A DNA stretch of 64,000 nt, from contig CAIVUX010000032.1 in NCBI GenBank assembly GCA_903909215.1, forward strand, positions 30,691-94,690, in the 5' to 3' direction. This document shows positions 25,184 to 35,052 of this stretch, in pieces. This DNA comes from an uncultured Ferrovum sp. (GTDB lineage: Bacteria; Pseudomonadota; Gammaproteobacteria; Burkholderiales; Ferrovaceae). How positions within the stretch are numbered: position 1 is the stretch's first letter; the number at the start of each line of letters is the position of its first letter. The translations under genes and the position numbers were made by a program. The notes beneath the pieces were generated by a model that saw only the letters and a program-made list of their open reading frames with translations, had not been told where the DNA came from and did not search any database.

Positions 25184-26032
25184 TCATTGAATCTGGGTCT
25201 CGCCCCAAGCCGTCCAAACGGGCATGCACTGTAAGGGCAATGGTGGAATTTTGCCAGGTTCAAAATAGCTCTCACCAGGGCCGTGGTAGTCGGAACCGCG
25301 GGAGGCGTACAGCTGCCGCTTAGCCGCGTGAGCTGCGAAACGCTCCACTTGTTCGCGCGTGTGACTACCTGTCACCACTTCAAGACCTTGGCCGCCGGCT
25401 GCTACAAATTCATCAATTAGATTATCCATAGAGGCGCGGCCCACTTCATAGCGGCCCGGATGTGCCAAAACCGGCACGCCCCCCGCGGCTCGAATCCACG
25501 CCACGGCATCGCCCAAATCGGCCCAGCGGTGCTTTACATAACCCATTTTGCCTTTTACCAAAAATCGTTTAAATACGGCAGGCACATCACGCGCCACACC
25601 CTGCTCCACCAAATAACGGGCAAAATGCGGGCGCGCCACAATATTAGGGTTGCCCGCATAACGCAGTGCGCCCGCTAGCGCCCCCTCAATACCGCCCTTG
25701 GCCAATTCATCTGAAATGCGTTGCGCGCGCTCCAATCGACCTTGACGAACACTTTGCAACCCATTTACCAAATCGGCCTGAAGGGAGTCGATATTAAGCC
25801 CCAAAATATGCAGGGTATGATTGCCCCAAGTGACCGAAATTTCTACGCCATTAATGAGGCGGATACCCACCGCTGCAGCAGCCGTACGGGCCTCTGCCAG
25901 ACCCTCAACATCGTCGTGATCGGTTAATGCGAGCGTGGTGACCCCGTTTTTAGCCGCCAAGGCGACCAGTTCAGTGGGGGTTAATAGCCCGTCTGAAATT
26001 CGAGAATGGTTATGTAAGTCTATGTTTTGCAT
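25184..26032 (-). CDS. rnm: PHP-domain 5'-3' exoribonuclease / nucleotide phosphatase (RNase AM type)
   Basis: This is a PHP-family metal phosphoesterase. E. coli RNase AM (YciV) trims 5' ends of rRNAs and short RNAs and also hydrolyses 3',5'-nucleoside bisphosphates. Metal-site motifs are DLHNHS (residues 5-10), TDHDD (about 37-41), GVEIS (about 62-66), HPGRY and GSDYH. The 282-residue length fits. It is followed 28 bases later by trpS and diverges from yciB. The assignment to RNase AM rather than another PHP phosphatase rests on length and overall pattern. Confidence 0.82.
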   Translation of the reverse strand: MQNIDLHNHSRISDGLLTPTELVALAAKNGVTTLALTDHDDVEGLAEARTAAAAVGIRLINGVEISVTWGNHTLHILGLNIDSLQADLVNGLQSVRQGRLERAQRISDELAKGGIEGALAGALRYAGNPNIVARPHFARYLVEQGVARDVPAVFKRFLVKGKMGYVKHRWADLGDAVAWIRAAGGVPVLAHPGRYEVGRASMDNLIDEFVAAGGQGLEVVTGSHTREQVERFAAHAAKRQLYASRGSDYHGPGESYFEPGKIPPLPLQCMPVWTAWGETQIQ

Positions 26033-26147
26033 TGAATAAATTGAATTTTTGCCAATGCTATTATAACTGATTTGGGGCCCACCTGAAACACTCTGTCACG
26101 CAGGCGTCATGGACAAATCCCTATTAATTCAAGGACAATAGCAGGCT

Positions 26148-26711
26148 ATGAGATTTCTGTTCGACCTTTTTCCGGTCATTTTGTTTTTTGTGGCCTACCA
26201 ATGGGCCGGTATTTACTGGGCTACCGCCACGGCTATGGTGGCCAGCGTGGTGCAAATTGGCGGGTTGCTCGTCACCAAACGTCGTGTAGAACCAGCCGCT
26301 TGGATTAGCTTGGGCGTGATCACGGTGTTTGGGGGGTTAACCCTATGGGCCAAAGAGCATGGTATTTTGGGCATTGAACCCACGGTATTTATCCGCTGGA
26401 AGCCCACAGTTTTATATTGGATTTTTGCCGGCATTTTGTTCTTGGCGCCCGCATTGTTTGATCGCAACCCCATGCGTGCCCTAATGGGCAAAGAATTGCA
26501 TCTGCCCGATACCCTATGGGGGCAACTGAATTTGGCTTGGGCTTTGTTTTTTAGCGCATTAGGTGTACTAAATTTATATGTGGCCTTTAATTACCCAGAG
26601 TCTGTGTGGGTGCAATTCAAATTATTTGGCCTATTGGGTTTGATGGTGATATTTGTAGTGGCTCAAGGCTTGGTGTTAGCCAAACATTTGGAGAAGAAAG
26701 AGGATGAGTGA
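26148..26711 (+). CDS. yciB: Inner membrane septation protein YciB
   Basis: YciB (IspZ/septation protein A) is a small multi-spanning membrane protein linked to cell envelope synthesis and division. The start MRFLFDLFPVILFFVAYQWA is highly characteristic. Five or so hydrophobic helices and the RKPTVLYW-like block (RWKPTVLYWIFAGILF) and NLAWALFF segment are present. The 187-residue length is normal. The upstream 115-base gap to rnm contains AT-rich possible -10 sequences (about 26059-26067) but no clear -35. It overlaps bolA by 8 bases. Confidence 0.93.
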   Translation: MRFLFDLFPVILFFVAYQWAGIYWATATAMVASVVQIGGLLVTKRRVEPAAWISLGVITVFGGLTLWAKEHGILGIEPTVFIRWKPTVLYWIFAGILFLAPALFDRNPMRALMGKELHLPDTLWGQLNLAWALFFSALGVLNLYVAFNYPESVWVQFKLFGLLGLMVIFVVAQGLVLAKHLEKKEDE

Positions 26712-26964
26712 TGCGCTAATGAACGAAATGCGCACTAGGTTGTCCGTACTGAACCCGGTATCGGTACACATTACGGATGACAGCCATCATCACGCAGGCC
26801 ATGTGGGGGCGGCTGGTGGTGGTGGGCATTACCAGATTAAAATTGTCTCAGAAGCGTTTCGCAATCAGCCTAGCCTAGCCCGTCATCGCATGGTGTACGA
26901 CGCATTGGCTCCACTCATGCAGCAACGCATTCACGCCTTGGTGATTAACGCCAGTGCGCCGTAA
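26704..26964 (+). CDS. BolA family protein
   Basis: BolA proteins pair with monothiol glutaredoxins in Fe-S handling; some also affect cell shape. The 86-residue protein has the BolA fold pattern, with DDSHHHAGH (a His-rich ligand loop), HYQIKIVSEAF, and RHRMVYDALAPLM. The ATG at 26704 lies 8 bases inside yciB, and a second ATG follows at codon 6. The yciB-bolA-parvulin order is a common betaproteobacterial arrangement. Which BolA paralogue it represents cannot be told from sequence alone. Confidence 0.88.
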   Translation: MSDALMNEMRTRLSVLNPVSVHITDDSHHHAGHVGAAGGGGHYQIKIVSEAFRNQPSLARHRMVYDALAPLMQQRIHALVINASAP

Positions 26965-27009
26965 CTTAATTTTGTAGTACCGATTGATTTTTTAACGAGA
27001 GGAAGCAAC

Positions 27010-27846
27010 ATGAAATTGAAACAGGCACTAATGTCATTGATACTGGTGGGCGGCCTTCTGGCACTCACACTCTCCTACGCCGACCAAGTTACAGATAAAA
27101 CCAAGGACAGCGCAAAGGCCGCAGCGACCAAGCGTTTGGTGGTGAATGGTGTCACCATTCCCTCTGCACGCATTGCGCTGGTTACCGAAGCTCAAGTGGC
27201 TCAAGGTCAAGCCGCGGGTCCTGAATTAGACCGCAGCGTGCGTGAAAACTTAGTCGCCTTAGAACTCATTTCGCAAATGGCCACGCGCGATGGTTTAGAC
27301 AAAGAAGCCAAGAACCAAGCGCAAATTGATTTGGCTCGCCAACAAATTTTGGCACGTGCCGTGCAAGCGCATTACGCCAAAGTTAACCCCATTAAAGATG
27401 ATGCATTAAAAGCCGAATATGAGCGCATGAAAACCGAACTGGGTAGCACGGAATACATGGTCGAACATATTTTGGTGGCCAAAGAAGAGGATGCCAAAGC
27501 GATTGTTGCCGATCTTAAGAAGGGCGGCGACTTCGAGAAGACTGCTAAAGAAAAGAGCCTGGATACCGGTTCGCGCGACAAGGGCGGCAAGTTGGATTGG
27601 GCCACACCCGTGTCCTACGACAAAGCCTTTAGCGAAGCCATGGTGAAACTTAAAAAAGGTGAGTTTACCGATACCCCAGTTAAGAGCCCCTATGGCTACC
27701 ACATCATTCGCCTAATCGATTCACGTCCTCTGGAGGCCCCTCCTTTCGACACGGTAAAAGATCGTATTCGCCAAGCCAAAGAACAAGAAGTTTTTGGCAA
27801 GATGGTTCAGGACCTGCGCACCAAAGCCAAGGTCGAAGAAAAATAA
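27010..27846 (+). CDS. Periplasmic parvulin-type peptidyl-prolyl isomerase
   Basis: It probably folds exported proteins. The N-terminus is a signal peptide (MKLKQALMSLILVGGLLALTLSYA). A helical region follows, then a parvulin domain at about residues 150-240 with YMVEHILV, GGDFEKTAKEKSLDTG and SPYGYHIIRL. The 278-residue length fits PrsA/PpiC-like proteins rather than full SurA. GAGAGGAAG precedes the ATG. Its TAA is followed directly by the TTG that appears to start glnE, in the same reading frame. Confidence 0.88.
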   Translation: MKLKQALMSLILVGGLLALTLSYADQVTDKTKDSAKAAATKRLVVNGVTIPSARIALVTEAQVAQGQAAGPELDRSVRENLVALELISQMATRDGLDKEAKNQAQIDLARQQILARAVQAHYAKVNPIKDDALKAEYERMKTELGSTEYMVEHILVAKEEDAKAIVADLKKGGDFEKTAKEKSLDTGSRDKGGKLDWATPVSYDKAFSEAMVKLKKGEFTDTPVKSPYGYHIIRLIDSRPLEAPPFDTVKDRIRQAKEQEVFGKMVQDLRTKAKVEEK

Positions 27847-30597
27847 TTGTTACACCCTTGGGATTTTTCTCGCTACGCTACGCGCGTTATTGCCGCAGGA
27901 AAAATCCCACTTGAAGTACTGGAAGCGTCTGCGGCAATGCCGTGGACGCGCTCCCGCTTAACTGAACGCCTCGCCTCTCTTCAGCAATCCTCTTCTGTTG
28001 TCGACCCCGAACATCGCCTGATGGCATCGCTACGATTATTGCGGGCCGAAGTATTGCTCGGGGTTATGGCACGCGATCTTGGCAATAGTACCAACCCCAC
28101 CAGTTTGCACGAAGTCATGGAAAGCATGACGCTGCTGGCGGAAGCGTCAGTGCAAGCAGGTGTCGCCTTTCTTCATGAAGAATTGCGCCAGCGCCACGGA
28201 TCACCAATCGGCGCCGAATCTGGTACCGCACAAGAGTTGCTGGTGGTGGGTATGGGTAAGCTGGGCGGACGAGAGCTTAACGTCTCATCAGATATTGATT
28301 TAATTTTTGTTTACGAAGAGGATGGTGAAACGGATGGACAGGGCAGCCTAGGGCGGCTCTCCAATCATGATTTCTTCTTTCGCTTGGCTCAACGGTTAGG
28401 CGCCCTGCTCTCTGAGATTACCCCTGACGGTTTTGTGTTTCGCGTTGATTTATTATTACGCCCCAACGGCCGAGCCGGTCCATTGGCGGTAAGTCTGGCT
28501 ATGCTGGAAGAATATTTTATTGTTCAAGGGCGCGATTGGGAGCGCTACGCTTGGATTAAAGGGCGCATCATATCGGATCCCGAACGTGCGGGGGTTACGC
28601 GCGGCAGTAGCGCTTTGAGGCAATTGACCGCATCTTTTGTCTATCGTCGCCATCTGGATTACTCGGTCATCGGCGCCATGCGCATCCTGCACCAACAAAT
28701 TCGCGATGAAACCAATCAAAAGGATGCTCGCCAGTCGCAATGGAAGGGTGCGGATATTAAATTGGGTCGTGGTGGTATTCGAGAAATTGAGTTTGCAGTT
28801 CAAGTGTTTCAACTGATACGGGGCGGACAAGACGCTACCTTAAGGCTTATTCCCACTCTCGCCATGCTGCCCCTATTGGGCGAGCGCGGATTTATAACTC
28901 CTGAAGTCGCTCAGGCACTGCAGGAGGATTATGTATTTTTAAGACACCTCGAACATCGGTTGCAATATCTTGATGACGCACAAACCCATAGCCTGCCCAT
29001 AGAGGCTGAAGACCAATTGCGCGTGGCGCAAGCCATGGGTTTTAATGACTACCCCCAGTTTAAGAGTGCGTTGGATCAGCGGTTACAGGCTGTAGCTGCC
29101 CAATTTGACAGTATATTTCCTGCTGAAACCAACGCCCCTTTGGCTGGTGCTGGCGAGCAATTATGGGCGCTGGCCCAAATCACATCACCTGAAAATATTA
29201 CCGAATCGCCACAACGAGAGTTGCTACAAAAACTAACTTCCATTTGTCACAGCACCCGCTATCGGGCACAAAGTGAGCGTACGCGCGAACAATTTGATAT
29301 CGCCATGGGTCGCGGCCTGAGCTTAATATTAAAGCAGGAGCCGAATGGCGATATTGATTTTCTAACCAACCGTTTTCTTCATTTCATGGAAGCCATTAGC
29401 CGGCGTGCCTCATACCTCATGCTATTGGTGGATTACCCCATTGTAATGGACCGTCTTCTCTCGCTACTTGCAGCATCAGAATGGGCTGCTCGTTACGTTA
29501 CACAGCGACCGCAATTACTGGATGAGTTTTTAAATCAACCAGATGAGCAGCGTGATGATTTTGCAGGCTACTGGGAACGCTTTCGCACCAAGCTTTATGT
29601 CCGGTTAATGGAGTTGGACGGGGACACTGAAGGGCAAATGGATTTGTTACGACGCCAGCGTCATGCAGAAACCTTCCACATTCTCCTGTGTGATTTGGAT
29701 GGTATGTTAAAGGTAGAGCAAGTGGCTGATCGCTTAAGCGCCTTAGCGGATGTCATGATGACATTGGTACTAGGTGTTGCGTGGCAGCAAGTGCCTCAAC
29801 GTCATTGCAAGGACCCCCGTTTTGCCGTTATTGCCTATGGCAAATGGGGCAGCAAGGAAATGGGTTACGATTCGGATCTGGATCTAGTTTTTATCTACCA
29901 AGATGACCATGAGTTGGCCCAAAACAACTACGCAATACTTACCCGCAAAATTTCACAGTGGATGACCACCTTGACCGGTGCTGGTATTCTCTACGATGTC
30001 GATACGCAATTACGCCCCAATGGTAATGCAGGCGTTTTGGTTAGTCCGCTGGAAGCGTTTCAACACTACCAACTACAAGATCGCGATAATTCTGCATGGG
30101 TATGGGAGCACCAAGCATTAACCCGTGCCCGCTTTTGCTGTGGAGATAAAACAATTGGTGCCGCATTCGACGACATTCGTCGCGCTGTATTACAGCGTAT
30201 ACGACATTGGGATGTCTTACGTCTGGAAATACTTAACATGCGACAGCTTATACATCAAGGCAATATCAACCATAGCGACCGTTTTGATGTAAAGCACGAT
30301 AGCGGCGGAATGATTGATATAGAATTTATTGTGCAAGCGCTTATTTTGGCCCATGCCCACCAACACCCAGAACTCATCGACAACGTGGGGAACGTGGCCT
30401 TGTTGCAACGCGCAGGAAAAATGGGGCTGATTAATTCAGGATTGGCCGAACAAGTTGCTATTGGTTACGCGCGCCTACGCAGCTTTCAGCATCAAGAACG
30501 ATTGAAAGGCGCCAGGCAGGCGCTCGTTGACAGGGCTTTGGTGGCAGACATAAAACCCGTCGTCATTGCGTTATGGAATGATGTGTTGCGCCCTTAA
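27847..30597 (+). CDS. glnE: Bifunctional glutamine synthetase adenylyltransferase / adenylyl-removing enzyme
   Basis: GlnE adenylylates glutamine synthetase when nitrogen is rich and reverses this when it is poor, under PII control. The N-terminal removing domain carries [18 protein letters not shown] (135-152). The C-terminal transferase domain carries [18 protein letters not shown] at about 660-680. The 916 residues compare with 946 in E. coli. The only start that keeps the family N-terminus is a TTG immediately after the preceding gene's TAA, with no spacer and no visible ribosome binding site of its own. The 3' end overlaps purL by 4 bases. Confidence 0.94.
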   Translation: MLHPWDFSRYATRVIAAGKIPLEVLEASAAMPWTRSRLTERLASLQQSSSVVDPEHRLMASLRLLRAEVLLGVMARDLGNSTNPTSLHEVMESMTLLAEASVQAGVAFLHEELRQRHGSPIGAESGTAQELLVVGMGKLGGRELNVSSDIDLIFVYEEDGETDGQGSLGRLSNHDFFFRLAQRLGALLSEITPDGFVFRVDLLLRPNGRAGPLAVSLAMLEEYFIVQGRDWERYAWIKGRIISDPERAGVTRGSSALRQLTASFVYRRHLDYSVIGAMRILHQQIRDETNQKDARQSQWKGADIKLGRGGIREIEFAVQVFQLIRGGQDATLRLIPTLAMLPLLGERGFITPEVAQALQEDYVFLRHLEHRLQYLDDAQTHSLPIEAEDQLRVAQAMGFNDYPQFKSALDQRLQAVAAQFDSIFPAETNAPLAGAGEQLWALAQITSPENITESPQRELLQKLTSICHSTRYRAQSERTREQFDIAMGRGLSLILKQEPNGDIDFLTNRFLHFMEAISRRASYLMLLVDYPIVMDRLLSLLAASEWAARYVTQRPQLLDEFLNQPDEQRDDFAGYWERFRTKLYVRLMELDGDTEGQMDLLRRQRHAETFHILLCDLDGMLKVEQVADRLSALADVMMTLVLGVAWQQVPQRHCKDPRFAVIAYGKWGSKEMGYDSDLDLVFIYQDDHELAQNNYAILTRKISQWMTTLTGAGILYDVDTQLRPNGNAGVLVSPLEAFQHYQLQDRDNSAWVWEHQALTRARFCCGDKTIGAAFDDIRRAVLQRIRHWDVLRLEILNMRQLIHQGNINHSDRFDVKHDSGGMIDIEFIVQALILAHAHQHPELIDNVGNVALLQRAGKMGLINSGLAEQVAIGYARLRSFQHQERLKGARQALVDRALVADIKPVVIALWNDVLRP

Positions 30598-33500
30598 CCA
30601 ACAAACAAACGTGCATTGCGGAACATGCGTAACCACGGACCATCCTCGCCCCACTCTTTGGGATACCATGAATTTTGCACGCTGCGAAAAACGCGCTCGG
30701 GATGGGGCATCGTAATAGTGAAGCGACCGTCGGGGGTGGTCAGTCCCGCAATCCCGTCCGGTGAACCATTGGGGTTAAGGGGGTATCTGTTGGCCACAAC
30801 GCCATGGCCATCCACGTAACGTAACGCCACTAACGGCTGTGCGGCGGCCCGTGCGGCGTCATCCGTAAACTGAGCAAATCCTTCTCCGTGTGACACCGGC
30901 ACAGGTATTCGGCTACCGGCCATACCGTCTAGAAAAATGGAGGTGTTGCTCACCACGTCCAATAAGACCACCCGGGCTTCAAACTGTTCAGAACGATTGC
31001 GTGTGAAGCGCGGCCAACGCTCGGCACCGGGGATAATGCCGGAGAGCGCACTCATCATTTGGCAGCCGTTGCACACGCCCAGCGCAAACACATCGCCACG
31101 CTCAAAAAACGCACTGAATTGATCGCGCGCACGGCTGTTGTATAAAATAGATTTGGCCCAGCCTTCACCGGCGCCCAGCACGTCACCGTAGGAGAACCCG
31201 CCGCAGGCCACAAAGCCCGAGAAATCGGCCAAGGAAAGGCGACCGCTTAAGATATCACTCATGTGCACATCCACCGCGTCAAAGCCGGCGCGATCAAAAG
31301 CCGCCGCCATTTCCACCTGGCCGTTTACACCTTGCTCGCGCAGCACCGCCACCGGTGGGCGAGCTCCCGCGTTAATAAAGGGGGCAGTCACATCTTCATG
31401 GGCATCGAAACTTAAGGCCCATGTAAGGCCGGGATCTGATTGGTCACCAATGCGAGCAAACTCTTCATGGGCGCATTGCGGATTGTCACGCAGCGCCTGT
31501 ATGCGGTGTGTGGTCTCTGACCACACCTGGTGCAACGCCGTTACAGATTGTTCTAGGACATTGATTCCGTCGTGGTTGATTATGAGGTAGTCGCTATCAT
31601 TAACCGGGCCCAGCACATGACTGCACTCACCCAACCCCACTGAGGACAATGCTTTTAGCACCGCCACTACATGGGCTTGGCGTACCTGAATCACGGCCCC
31701 CAGCTCTTCGCTAAACAACTGCCCCAACAGGGGGTCAGACCCCACTAGGGGTCTGACCCCAGATAGGTTAAGTGTTGCGCCACGCCGTGAGCAAAACAAC
31801 ATTTCGGCTACCGTCACCAGCAAGCCGCCATCAGAGCGATCATGATAGGCCAGCAATCGGCCTTCACGATTAAGCGCTTGGATGATAATAAAGAACGCGG
31901 AAAGGTCTTGCGCAGAATCTAAGTCGGGGGGGACGTCACCCACTTGGCCATAGACCTGCGCCAACGCACTGCCGCCCAAGCGATTTTTACCGCGGCCCAA
32001 ATCAATCAAGATAAGCGCACTTCCGCCTTCTACACATTGCAATTCAGGGGTTAACGTTTGACGCACATCCGCGCAACGAGCAAAGCCCGTAATCACCAAG
32101 GATAGGGGTGCAGTAACGGAATGTTCGTCGCCATCATTCCACACGGTGCGCATGGATAGGGAATCTTTACCCACCGGAATGCTGATATTGAGATCGGGGC
32201 ATAATTCCAGAGCCACGGCGGCCACCGTATCAAACAAGGCCGCATCTTCACCAGGCGCACCAGCCGCCGCCATCCAATTGGCCGACAGTCGAATATCGCC
32301 TAAGCGCGCAATAGATGCTGCTGCCAAATTGGTGATGGCCTCTCCCACGGCCATACGCCCTGATGCAGGACCTGAGAGCAGCGCAATAGGGGCGCGCTCA
32401 CCCAGGGCAAATGCTTCACCATGATGGCTTTTAAAATCGGCCAAGGTAACGGCCACATCCGCCACCGGTACTTGCCACGGGCCCACAAAGGGGTCGCGTG
32501 CGGACAGACCACCCACAGTGCGATCGCCAATGGCAATTAAAAATGTTTTATCGGCCACACCCGGTAAGCGCAGCACACGATGAACAGCCTCCACCAAGTG
32601 GTTTGCAGCATCCGTCAGTTGTAAGGGCTGTCCCACAACTGCAACGCGCTTCACATCACGTGTCATACGCGGGGGTTTGCCCAGCAACGCATCCAAACCC
32701 ATATCCACAGGAGCTACCCCCAAGAGCGGATCGTTCACCAGCAAACGTTTGTTTGCCGTACCTTCCCCCACAATGGCGAAGGGGCAACGCTCGCGCACGC
32801 AGAACTCCTCAAACAGCGCACGGCTTTCAGGGTGAATGGCCAACACATAACGCTCTTGCGATTCGTTGCTCCAAATTTCGCGCGGCGACATACCCGGTTC
32901 TTCGGAAGGAATTTTACGCAGATCAAAGACGGCGCCCACCCCTCCATCATGGGCCAGTTCTGGAAAGGCATTAGACAGCCCGCCTGCGCCCACATCGTGA
33001 ATTGCTAAAATAGGATTATGTAACCCCATTTGCCAACAGCGATCAATCACCTCTTGTGCGCGCCGCTGCATTTCGGGATTAGCCCGCTGCACAGAATCGA
33101 AATCTAGGCTCTCACTATTATGTCCGCTTTGCATGGAAGAAGCGGCGCCGCCGCCCAAACCAATGCGCATGCCAGGCCCTCCCAACTGCACAAACAAACA
33201 GCCTGCCAAGAGGGGCTTCTTGAAGGTATGGGCATCCTCAATGGCGCCCAATCCACCGGCCAACATAATCGGTTTATGGTAGCCGCGCATGCGCCCTTCA
33301 AACGATTGCTCGAAGGTGCGGAAATAGCCTGCCAAATTGGGACGGCCAAATTCGTTGTTAAATGCAGCACCCCCAACGGGACCTTCGGTCATGATGGAAA
33401 GCGCCGAAGCGATACGTGCAGGCCGTTGCCCCGAGCCCGCTTCCCAAGGTTGAACAAACCCAGGAATATTAAGATTAGATACGGAGAAACCCGTTAAGCC

Positions 33501-34499
33501 GGCCTTGGGTTTGGCGCCAATACCAGTGGCCCCTTCATCTCGTATTTCCCCGCCACTGCCCGTGGCCGCTCCTGGAAAGGGAGCAATAGCTGTAGGATGA
33601 TTGTGCGTTTCTACTTTAATTAAAAAATGTGTTTGCGCTGATTGATACCCATAATGGCCGCTGGCGGGGTTGGGGTAAAAACGCGCAGCGGGTGCACCTT
33701 CAATGATGGCGGCATTATCGGAATACGCCACCACAGTACCCTGCGGATTTTTTTGGTGAGTGGTGCGCACCATCTGAAATAACGATTGGCTTTTTACTTC
33801 ACCATCAATCACCCAAGAGGCATTAAATATTTTATGGCGACAATGCTCGGAGTTGGCTTGCGCAAACATCAAGAGCTCCGCATCCGTGGGGTTGCGCCCT
33901 TCTGCTGTAAACAAGGTCACCAAATAATCGATTTCGTCTGCGGCCAAAGCCAAACCCATTTGGGCGTCGGCGTCTTTTAATGCATCGCGCCCTCCGCCCA
34001 ACACATCCACGCGGGTTAAGGATTGGGGGGCATGTGGTTTAAACAACAAGGGGGCTTGGTCCAAGCTGTCTAAAACCGTTTCGATCATGGGGTCATGCAC
34101 GTGGTGGCGCAACGTCTCGCGCTGAACGGCGTTTAATTCATTGGCCAGCCGCATTTGATAGGTGGTGCCGCGCTCCACGCGAAGCACAGAGGGTAGCCCG
34201 CAATGATGCAGAATATCGGTAGCCTTGGTAGACCATGGGGATAAGGTGCCCAAACGAGGCACCACGTTTATCTGTAAGCCCGCTTGGTCTAAGGGCTCGG
34301 CGGGTTGACCGTAGGTGAGCAGGTCTTGCAGGCGCGCTTCATGGGGAATACTGAGCGCAGTACTGAGGGCCACAAAGTGGTCGTACCAAGCGGTAAGCCC
34401 TTGTACCACAACGCCTTGCTCGGCCAATGTGGCGCGCAATCGCTCAACCCGAAAGGGGGATAGGGCCAATGGGCCGCGCAAATGAAGAACCGAAGTCAT
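30594..34499 (-). CDS. purL: Phosphoribosylformylglycinamidine synthase (large single-chain form)
   Basis: It converts FGAR to FGAM using ATP and glutamine in purine synthesis. The single 1301-residue chain has an N-terminal PurS-like domain, a linker, two AIRS-like halves (with [16 protein letters not shown] and [11 protein letters not shown]), and a C-terminal glutamine amidotransferase with the nucleophile in [10 protein letters not shown] palindrome pair encodes [10 protein letters not shown] just before the conserved [11 protein letters not shown], near residue 920. The 3' end overlaps the convergent glnE by 4 bases. Confidence 0.97.
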   Translation of the reverse strand: MTSVLHLRGPLALSPFRVERLRATLAEQGVVVQGLTAWYDHFVALSTALSIPHEARLQDLLTYGQPAEPLDQAGLQINVVPRLGTLSPWSTKATDILHHCGLPSVLRVERGTTYQMRLANELNAVQRETLRHHVHDPMIETVLDSLDQAPLLFKPHAPQSLTRVDVLGGGRDALKDADAQMGLALAADEIDYLVTLFTAEGRNPTDAELLMFAQANSEHCRHKIFNASWVIDGEVKSQSLFQMVRTTHQKNPQGTVVAYSDNAAIIEGAPAARFYPNPASGHYGYQSAQTHFLIKVETHNHPTAIAPFPGAATGSGGEIRDEGATGIGAKPKAGLTGFSVSNLNIPGFVQPWEAGSGQRPARIASALSIMTEGPVGGAAFNNEFGRPNLAGYFRTFEQSFEGRMRGYHKPIMLAGGLGAIEDAHTFKKPLLAGCLFVQLGGPGMRIGLGGGAASSMQSGHNSESLDFDSVQRANPEMQRRAQEVIDRCWQMGLHNPILAIHDVGAGGLSNAFPELAHDGGVGAVFDLRKIPSEEPGMSPREIWSNESQERYVLAIHPESRALFEEFCVRERCPFAIVGEGTANKRLLVNDPLLGVAPVDMGLDALLGKPPRMTRDVKRVAVVGQPLQLTDAANHLVEAVHRVLRLPGVADKTFLIAIGDRTVGGLSARDPFVGPWQVPVADVAVTLADFKSHHGEAFALGERAPIALLSGPASGRMAVGEAITNLAAASIARLGDIRLSANWMAAAGAPGEDAALFDTVAAVALELCPDLNISIPVGKDSLSMRTVWNDGDEHSVTAPLSLVITGFARCADVRQTLTPELQCVEGGSALILIDLGRGKNRLGGSALAQVYGQVGDVPPDLDSAQDLSAFFIIIQALNREGRLLAYHDRSDGGLLVTVAEMLFCSRRGATLNLSGVRPLVGSDPLLGQLFSEELGAVIQVRQAHVVAVLKALSSVGLGECSHVLGPVNDSDYLIINHDGINVLEQSVTALHQVWSETTHRIQALRDNPQCAHEEFARIGDQSDPGLTWALSFDAHEDVTAPFINAGARPPVAVLREQGVNGQVEMAAAFDRAGFDAVDVHMSDILSGRLSLADFSGFVACGGFSYGDVLGAGEGWAKSILYNSRARDQFSAFFERGDVFALGVCNGCQMMSALSGIIPGAERWPRFTRNRSEQFEARVVLLDVVSNTSIFLDGMAGSRIPVPVSHGEGFAQFTDDAARAAAQPLVALRYVDGHGVVANRYPLNPNGSPDGIAGLTTPDGRFTITMPHPERVFRSVQNSWYPKEWGEDGPWLRMFRNARLFVG
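31731..31760. repeat. Inverted palindrome pair in purL
   Basis: Exact copies at 31731-31743 (A form) and 31748-31760 (T form) have a 4-base spacer (ACTA). Each is a near-perfect palindrome and the pair is also inverted, so alternative hairpins are possible. On the coding strand the pair reads [10 protein letters not shown]. Confidence 0.95.
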
Positions 34500-34532
34500 A
34501 ACAGGTCAGTGGGGGCTGTTTAATAGCCACTC

Positions 34533-34538
34533 ATTATA
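34533..34538 (-). promoter_or_regulatory. Possible purL promoter -10 box
   Basis: A consensus TATAAT on the minus strand overlaps the stop codon of the upstream ygfX-like gene. It would start transcription about 26 bases before the purL ATG. No good -35 is seen 16-18 bases upstream, so this is weak evidence. Confidence 0.3.
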
Positions 34539-34971
34539 GCGGATGGCGCAGCAAAACCCGCAGAATGCGATTGCAATCTGGATGGGTGGCGTCTCGTGCC
34601 ACCACGCAATAGCGCACAGCTCCGCCACTCGCTAGGCGATAGCGCAAAATAACCCCATAGGGCGCCACAAAGCTGCCCGGCAGAAGAACGCCCAATGAGC
34701 GTTGGCCATTGCGTGTAATCAGGCGCAACCGTCCTCCTCCCTCCAGGTCTACACGCGTAACAGCTTGTGGAGATTGGCGCCAAGCCTCATGGCGCAAGGC
34801 ACGCAGCAGGGCCACTAATACAAGGATGAGTAAACCTTGACGCAACCCGCTGGGTCCCGGCCATAACAGCAACCCTCCCGCACAAAACCCATGGGCCGCC
34901 AGTAGCAGTACTGTCAATAGCCTCGATTGGTCCAATGTGATGCGCACCATGCCGGGAAATTGTTGAGTCAT
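34534..34971 (-). CDS. YgfX-like small membrane protein
   Basis: In E. coli ygfX (cptA) lies beside sdhE and next to ygfZ. This 145-residue protein has two adjacent hydrophobic helices (about residues 18-35 and 40-55). A soluble C-terminal part follows with the pattern SFVAPYGVILRYR...VVARDATHPDCNRILRVLLRH, resembling the YgfX W/D-x-F-R-R-L-R-V-x-L-R ending. It diverges from ygfZ, which supports the call. Similarity is by pattern only. E. coli YgfX has been described as affecting division proteins and as part of a toxin-antitoxin-like pair, but no sdhE homologue is nearby here. Confidence 0.55.
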   Translation of the reverse strand: MTQQFPGMVRITLDQSRLLTVLLLAAHGFCAGGLLLWPGPSGLRQGLLILVLVALLRALRHEAWRQSPQAVTRVDLEGGGRLRLITRNGQRSLGVLLPGSFVAPYGVILRYRLASGGAVRYCVVARDATHPDCNRILRVLLRHPL

Positions 34972-35052
34972 ACAAAAAAATCTCGGGCAAATATGTCATC
35001 ATGACGGTATAAAGAGTTTAACGGCATCACAACAACAACATGGATTACTTCC

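Noticed and set aside
25156..25275. 40-codon N-terminal extension of trpS
   Set aside because: It overlaps the 3' end of rnm and is not related to TrpRS sequence.
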